Assembly: GCF_938015785.1 (NCBI RefSeq)
Contig: NZ_CALLWC010000043.1
Location: 1 to 10,805, forward strand
Source of the DNA: an uncultured Campylobacter sp.
GTDB taxonomy: Bacteria > Campylobacterota > Campylobacteria > Campylobacterales > Campylobacteraceae
Length of the DNA stretch: 10,805 nt
Reading direction: 5' to 3'
How positions within the stretch are numbered: the stretch's first letter is position 1; each line of letters opens with the position of its first letter. Below are positions 6,643 through 10,805 of the stretch, in pieces. The position numbers were made by a program, and so were the translations under genes. The notes beneath the pieces are model-generated. The model made no database searches and was not told where the DNA came from. It worked only from the letters and a program-made list of their open reading frames with translations.

Positions 6643-6680
6643 GAATTCCGCAAAAATAAAATTTTATCTTTGCGGAATTC
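6643..6680 (+). terminator. Hairpin terminator after creA
   Basis: GAATTCCGCAAA (6643-6654) pairs perfectly with TTTGCGGAATTC (6669-6680). Inside, ATAAAATTTTAT (6656-6667) is itself palindromic, so the stem can continue past one A/C mismatch. The hairpin begins eight bases after the creA stop. The following TAAATTATAAATT is only a weak U tract, so termination may be partial. Confidence 0.6.
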
Positions 6681-6779
6681 TAAATTATAAATTACGCGAT
6701 GAGATGACGCACGAAATTTAATAGAATTCGCTAAATTTCGTAGCATTTTATAAAATTTTATCCGCGCCGTTAAATTCCT

Positions 6780-6841
6780 GCGCGAATGCCTAAGATGAGA
6801 ATTTGATCGCTTTGTCAAAGCATCTTAACGCATATTCGCGC
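6780..6841. repeat. Large imperfect stem-loop upstream of ccsBA
   Basis: GCGCGAAT (6780-6787) pairs with ATTCGCGC (6834-6841), and TAAGATG (6791-6797) pairs with CATCTTA (6821-6827). A small internal loop between them can add a GC/GC pair. The apical part contains a second inverted repeat, GCTTTG/CAAAGC, around one base (6809-6821). It lies upstream of the predicted ccsBA start of transcription and lacks a T run on either side, so an ordinary terminator is not obvious. Confidence 0.5.
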
Positions 6842-6894
6842 TACGCTAGTAGGCGTGCGCTTGCAGGTCGTAAAATGAAAAATTAAGCAATTTT

Positions 6895-6938
6895 TGCTAA
6901 AATCTCGCGATTTTGAAAACCCTCGTAAATCTAAAGGA
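6895..6938 (+). promoter_or_regulatory. ccsBA promoter and ribosome binding site
   Basis: TGCTAAAAT (6895-6903) is an extended -10 of the same form as the one before creA (TGATAAAAT), preceded by a T run. Transcription would begin near 6910, giving a leader of about 34 nt. AAAGGA (6933-6938) is five bases before the ATG at 6944. Confidence 0.55.
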
Positions 6939-6943
6939 AATCA

Positions 6944-9900
6944 ATGAAGACATTTTTTAGTATGGAGTGCGCGTCAGTGATGCTACTGATTTTGGCGCTA
7001 GCCTGTGCGATCGCCACTTTCATAGAGACCGCTTACGGCACGGAAGTAGCTTGGGCGATGGTTTATTCTACTGCGTGGTTTGGCGCACTGATGGTTCTTT
7101 TGGGAATAAATTTAACCTACAATATCTATCGCTACCGCATGATTAAGCTTCGCACGCTGCCTGCGCTAATCTTTCATGCAAGCTTTTTGTTTATGCTTGC
7201 TGGAGCGATTTTGACTAGATATTTCGGCTTTGAGGGCAATATCCATATAAGAGAGGGCGGCGAAAGCTCGATCGTAACGACCAAAGACGAGGTCGTTCAG
7301 CTCCTTACTTTAGGCAGTGACGGCGAGTTTATATCTGCTGACGAGAGCAAATTTTTAAACGGCGCAGGACGGATGAACTTCGATCTCAATCTAGATGTAG
7401 AGGGTAGGATCGCAAATTTAAAATTTAAAGAGCTAATAGAACACGGCGAGCTAAAATGGGTGCAAGATCCGACCGGACAGGCTCCTGCGCGCGTGGAACT
7501 ATTATTTTCCAACAATGTTGGCAGCCAAAATGTCTCCTTGCAATCAGGAGAAAGCATGGATATAGGCGAGCTTAGTATTACTTTTAATGCAGAGCCTAAA
7601 AGTAAGAATTTCATCTATATAAAATCCAAAGACGGCAAATTTTATCTAAACTCAAGTCTTGATATAAATGCCACTAAAATGGCCGATATGAGCACTTCGC
7701 CGCTTAGGAAAAACGAGGATAATCTGCTAGGCAATCTCTTGCTTTACAGCTTCGACGGGATAAATTTCGCCCCCGTTAGCCTGCTTAGCTCCGCGATCGA
7801 GAAATTCGTCCCAGTCGATACGAATTTACCGGGTGAGCCCGGCGTAGTAGCTACGCTAAGCTTTGCAGGGCAGAGTCGCGAAATCTACGTACCTAGGGAT
7901 TCGCATGGTGCTAGCTACAAGGTGGGTGATAAGAATTTCATCGTAGCCTTGGCGCCAAAGATGCTTCATCTGCCTTTTAAAATCGCGCTTCGCGACTTTG
8001 TGATGGATCGCTATCCAGGCACCAATTCGCCCTCCGGATATAAAAGCGAAATCACGCTAAAAGACGGCAATTCGAGCTTCGATTATGATATTTTTATGAA
8101 TCATGTGCTCGATTACGGCGGATACCGATTTTTCCAAAGCTCATACGACACGGATGAGCGCGGCACCGTGCTTTCGGTCAATAAAGACCCCGGCAAAGTT
8201 CCAACTTACATCGGTTATTTTTTGCTTTGCGTGGGGATGTTTTTTAACTTTTTCAACCGAGGCTCGCGCTTTTTCAAGCTCTCGCGCTTAATCAGCGAAA
8301 ATACACATCTTGCTCGAGAAAAAGATGTAAATTCTAAAAATTCCGCGTCTAGCTCGGTGCCCGTAAGCTCCGCAGAAAGCTCCATATCAAAACGCGCCAA
8401 AAAATCGCGACGCGGTACTAAAGGCGCGGCATTAGCATTTGTAGGCGCGTTGGCTTTGAGCTCGGCTGCATTGTATCCTAGCACAGCAAATGCCGAACAA
8501 AACTTCACGACTCAAAATTCTATTTCGCAAAATTCTGCCTCAAATGCAGCCGCAGAAAATTCTGCGCCGCAAAGCCCGGCTAGCGTGCAAGATCCCGCTT
8601 CGCAAAATTCCGCGCAGAATTCCATGCAAAATTCCGCCGTTGAAAATTCCAAGCAGAGCTCCGCTTCGCAAGAATCTGCAGCGGAGCAAGACTCCGTCCC
8701 ACCGCATAATTTTTCTACTATGGGAGGCGAGCTAGCCGTGCCGAAATTTGATCCTAAATTTAGTGAGGATTTAGCAAGCCTCGTAATTCAGGGATTTGAT
8801 GGGCGAATGGAGCCTTTTGATACAGTTTCTAGGGAGCTTTTAAATAAAATTTACCGAGCCGACGACTATAAGGCACCAAATGGCGAAATTTTAAACCACA
8901 ACGCCGCTGCGCTTTCTTTTATGCTAAATCAAAGCTACTGGAGGCGCGCGCCGATTATCAAGGTTAGCGAGCCGGAGCTTAAGAAAATTCTAGGTATGGA
9001 TGAGAAGCAAAGCCACGCCAGTATGATGGATTTTTTTGAATTTAAAGGCGGCGAGAACTATTACAAGCTCGATAAAATGGTCGAGGAGATTAATCGCAAG
9101 CCTTTGGGCAATCGCGGTGTGCTAGATAAAGAGATCATCAAGGTAAATGAGCGCGTAAACGTCTTTTACTCGGCGTTTATGGGGGATTATTTTAGAATTA
9201 TTCCGGTTAAGAACGCTAAAAATAACGAGTGGCTTTCGCCGCTATATCTAGGCGATGCGCTGGATCAAAACGAATCAACTGAAGTTAAAAAGATGATGGG
9301 AATATTCGTTTCGTCCGTGGTCTATGCCCAAGAAAGCGGGGATTGGAGCGGCGCAGAAAAGATGCTAAGCTACGTCAAAAAATACCAAGCACAAAACGGC
9401 GCAAATTTAATGCCTAGCGAGAGCGCAATAAAATATGAAATTTTATTTAATAAGGCTAAAATTTTTTCTCGCCTCTTTCCGATCTACACTGTCTCGGGAT
9501 TTTTGCTTCTGATCTTTATCTTTTTGCGGATGATGAAGCCCGCTCTTCGCTTAGGCGGCGCGTTTAAGCTCGTTTACGTCGTAAATATCGTCGCCTTCAT
9601 CGCGCATACTGCAGGTCTTGCGCTACGCGGCTACGTCTCGGGGCACGCGCCGTGGAGTAACTCCTACGAATCGCTCATCTACATCGCGTGGGCGCTGTCG
9701 CTAAGCGGAATATTTTTCTCGCGCAAATCCGCTATTTCGCTGGCGCTTACCTCGATAATGGCGGGCATAACGCTGATGGTGGCACATCTTAGCGACATCG
9801 ATCCGCAGATCACTAATCTCCAGCCGGTTCTAAAATCGCACTGGCTTACGATTCACGTCTCGGTAATCACCGCGAGCTACGGATTTTTAGGCCTTTGCAT

Positions 9901-10378
9901 GCTGCTTGGAATTTTTACCCTCGTGATGTTCCTGTTTGACAAGAAAAACCCCGAGATCGCGCGCAATATCACGGAGGCTACGCATATCAACGAAATGTCG
10001 ATGATCCTAGGGCTTTGCTTGCTAACCGTCGGCAACTTCCTAGGCGGCGTGTGGGCGAACGAAAGCTGGGGGCGCTACTGGGGCTGGGATCCGAAGGAGA
10101 CCTGGGCGCTCATTACGATTTTCATCTACGCGGTGGTCGTGCATTTTAGATTTATGCCTAAGCTCAACAATCAGTTCGCCTTTGCCGTAGCCTCGATGTT
10201 TGCGTATTTTAGCGTCATAATGACCTATTTTGGCGTAAATTTCTACCTAAGCGGCATGCACTCTTATGCTAGCGGCGAGCGCATTCCTGTGCCTGGCTGG
10301 GCGTATGTGATGGTTGCCTCGATGATAGCTCTTGCGATCACGGCGTATTTTCGCTCGGGCAAATCGGCTAGGCTTTAG
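6944..10378 (+). CDS. ccsBA: Fused CcsB-CcsA cytochrome c synthase / heme exporter (System II)
   Basis: CcsBA carries heme across the inner membrane and attaches it to CXXCH motifs of c-type cytochromes. The 1144-residue protein begins with the CcsB/ResB half: helices at about 11-31, 42-60 and 72-91, a large periplasmic domain (92-420), and a helix at 421-437. A cytoplasmic basic stretch leads to a hydrophobic, signal-like helix (494-511), an Asn/Ser/Gln/Ala-rich linker (about 519-585), and a second periplasmic domain (590-845). The CcsA/ResC half follows with about eight helices and the WWD heme motif at 1037-1049 (WANESWGRYWGWD). Likely heme-ligand histidines are H78 and H1067 in the membrane and H971 and H1106 outside, by alignment from memory with Helicobacter CcsBA. 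Fused CcsBA is typical of epsilonproteobacteria. The linker is the odd part. Transcribed alone from its own promoter. Confidence 0.96.
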   Translation: MKTFFSMECASVMLLILALACAIATFIETAYGTEVAWAMVYSTAWFGALMVLLGINLTYNIYRYRMIKLRTLPALIFHASFLFMLAGAILTRYFGFEGNIHIREGGESSIVTTKDEVVQLLTLGSDGEFISADESKFLNGAGRMNFDLNLDVEGRIANLKFKELIEHGELKWVQDPTGQAPARVELLFSNNVGSQNVSLQSGESMDIGELSITFNAEPKSKNFIYIKSKDGKFYLNSSLDINATKMADMSTSPLRKNEDNLLGNLLLYSFDGINFAPVSLLSSAIEKFVPVDTNLPGEPGVVATLSFAGQSREIYVPRDSHGASYKVGDKNFIVALAPKMLHLPFKIALRDFVMDRYPGTNSPSGYKSEITLKDGNSSFDYDIFMNHVLDYGGYRFFQSSYDTDERGTVLSVNKDPGKVPTYIGYFLLCVGMFFNFFNRGSRFFKLSRLISENTHLAREKDVNSKNSASSSVPVSSAESSISKRAKKSRRGTKGAALAFVGALALSSAALYPSTANAEQNFTTQNSISQNSASNAAAENSAPQSPASVQDPASQNSAQNSMQNSAVENSKQSSASQESAAEQDSVPPHNFSTMGGELAVPKFDPKFSEDLASLVIQGFDGRMEPFDTVSRELLNKIYRADDYKAPNGEILNHNAAALSFMLNQSYWRRAPIIKVSEPELKKILGMDEKQSHASMMDFFEFKGGENYYKLDKMVEEINRKPLGNRGVLDKEIIKVNERVNVFYSAFMGDYFRIIPVKNAKNNEWLSPLYLGDALDQNESTEVKKMMGIFVSSVVYAQESGDWSGAEKMLSYVKKYQAQNGANLMPSESAIKYEILFNKAKIFSRLFPIYTVSGFLLLIFIFLRMMKPALRLGGAFKLVYVVNIVAFIAHTAGLALRGYVSGHAPWSNSYESLIYIAWALSLSGIFFSRKSAISLALTSIMAGITLMVAHLSDIDPQITNLQPVLKSHWLTIHVSVITASYGFLGLCMLLGIFTLVMFLFDKKNPEIARNITEATHINEMSMILGLCLLTVGNFLGGVWANESWGRYWGWDPKETWALITIFIYAVVVHFRFMPKLNNQFAFAVASMFAYFSVIMTYFGVNFYLSGMHSYASGERIPVPGWAYVMVASMIALAITAYFRSGKSARL
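8509..8660 (+). repeat. In-frame low-complexity repeat inside ccsBA
   Basis: Seven copies of a RAATTC word (AAAATTC, once AGAATTC) occur between 8513 and 8650, mostly within CGCAAAATTCYGC or CAGAAAATTCTGC. They read as QNS or ENS in the protein, giving the linker at about residues 519-585. The same words form the spacer DNA at 240-461. The sequence contains no membrane segment or domain and sits in the periplasmic side of the fusion, right after the signal-like helix. Confidence 0.75.
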
Positions 10379-10391
10379 ATAGGTGGGGTCC

Positions 10392-10419
10392 AAATTTCAG
10401 AATAATAATTTTGAAATTT
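10392..10419 (+). terminator. Hairpin terminator after ccsBA
   Basis: AAATTTCAGAAT (10392-10403) pairs with ATTTTGAAATTT (10408-10419), giving a 12-bp stem with one G-T wobble and a four-base loop (AATA). It begins 13 bases after the ccsBA stop. The stem is mostly A/T and no clean T run follows, so strength is uncertain. Confidence 0.5.
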
Positions 10420-10727
10420 CGCCCGGATTTCGCAGTTTGCCGAGGCTTTAGGGATTTATGGAATTTATCTTTAAATTCCGGCTAGGCTTTGGGATCTCGC
10501 AGAATTTTATAGAATTTTACGGCTCGCGATTGCGCTAAATTTTAAAATTTTGCATCGTGGCATAATGCACCGTAAGGGAATTTTGATGCCCGAGGTTTTG
10601 TGATGTCGTAAAATTCTAATGATTTGGAATTTGCGCCGCTATGGGATTTTAATGTTTTAAATTTTACTTCTAGTGGAATTTTTTCATACGACGGAAGCGC
10701 GACGTAATTTAGAATTTTAAAATTTCA

Positions 10728-10741
10728 GCTAGCGCGCTAGC
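10728..10741. repeat. Perfect 14-bp palindrome GCTAGCGCGCTAGC
   Basis: The sequence is identical to its reverse complement over 14 bases and stands out as GC-rich within an A/T-rich spacer. It could be a binding site for a dimeric protein or the top of a stem. No gene within the window starts close to it. Confidence 0.5.
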
Positions 10742-10805
10742 GTAAAATTCTGCCCTACTGCCGCCATGACCGAGCAGTGAAATTTTAAAATTTGATTTTA
10801 TAAAT

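Larger units (their letters stand above)
6636..6943. other. Spacer between creA and ccsBA
   Basis: This 308-bp spacer has no gene. In order it holds the creA terminator hairpin (6643-6680), an A/T-rich stretch with several TAAATTT/AAATTTT words (about 6710-6770), a large imperfect stem-loop (6780-6841), and the ccsBA promoter with its ribosome site (6895-6938). A minus-strand open frame across 6528-6818 overlaps creA and has no family resemblance. Confidence 0.65.
10379..10805. other. AT-rich gene-free tail of the window with hairpins and repeats
   Basis: I see no gene here. The region contains the ccsBA terminator hairpin, a second hairpin (GGAATTTA/TTAAATTCC arms, 10460-10479), an imperfect direct repeat AGGCTTTAGGGAT / AGGCTTTGGGAT (10443 and 10484), the doubled word AGAATTTTA at about 10501-10519, three AATTTTAAAATT palindromes (10537, 10713, 10780), and the GC-rich palindrome at 10728-10741. 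The texture matches 90-1053. Confidence 0.6.

Noticed and set aside
6528..6818. Minus-strand open frame of 96 codons overlapping the end of creA
   Set aside because: It is rich in Arg/Asn/Phe from spacer DNA, reads through the creA terminator hairpin, and has no recognisable domain.
7297..8508. Minus-strand open frames at 7297-7614 and 8215-8508
   Set aside because: Both are antisense to ccsBA, which is continuous and carries all family motifs.
8490..8735. Overlapping plus-strand open frame of 81 codons in the CcsBA linker
   Set aside because: An alternative-phase reading of the low-complexity repeat inside a clearly coding gene; its Lys/Ile/Pro/Arg repetition follows from the repeat.

Overview
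The window looks like a chromosomal segment of a Campylobacter-type epsilonproteobacterium. Three things point there: a fused CcsB-CcsA cytochrome c biogenesis gene, an alanine racemase with the epsilonproteobacterial style of PLP-lysine motif (AKDNSYGHG), and short spacers made almost entirely of words such as AAATTTTAAAATTT. The coding DNA is fairly GC-rich for the genus, which suggests an oral, higher-GC species of the C. gracilis/showae/rectus kind. That species placement is inference.

Layout. Positions 1-89 are the 3' end of a plus-strand gene ending in a winged-helix-like tail. Positions 90-1053 hold no convincing gene; they carry degenerate repeats, an orphan Asn/Ser-rich open frame without a start, and a repetitive low-confidence frame. 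At 1054-1248 is a lipoprotein that appears to be a thioredoxin-fold protein cut off just before its CXXC site. From 6045 down to 1314 on the minus strand is a tight six-gene operon: phosphomannomutase/phosphoglucomutase, an unknown 81-residue protein, alanine racemase, LemA, and two TPM-domain membrane proteins. Four junctions overlap by 4-8 nt and the fifth has a 15-nt gap. Divergent from it at 6144 is a CreA-family secreted protein with its own terminator. After a 308-bp spacer with a large stem-loop and an extended -10 promoter comes the 1144-residue CcsBA gene (6944-10378). The last 427 bp are AT-rich, with hairpins, direct repeats and palindromes but no gene.

How the genes fit. The minus-strand operon joins sugar-phosphate supply (surface glycans) and D-alanine supply (peptidoglycan) to a LemA/TPM envelope module whose biochemical role is still unclear. 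CcsBA moves heme across the inner membrane and attaches it to c-type cytochromes, which these respiratory bacteria depend on. A truncated thioredoxin-like lipoprotein elsewhere in the window could relate to periplasmic thiol chemistry, but the sequence shows no link.

The most unusual feature is the low-complexity DNA. The same AAAATTCYGC-like words that fill the spacers also make up an in-frame Asn/Ser/Gln/Ala-rich linker in the middle of CcsBA, and an A/T palindrome tract starts exactly where the lipoprotein gene breaks off. This suggests a repeat family that spreads through spacers and occasionally changes proteins. I see no CRISPR array, tRNA, rRNA, insertion sequence or recognisable new defence system.
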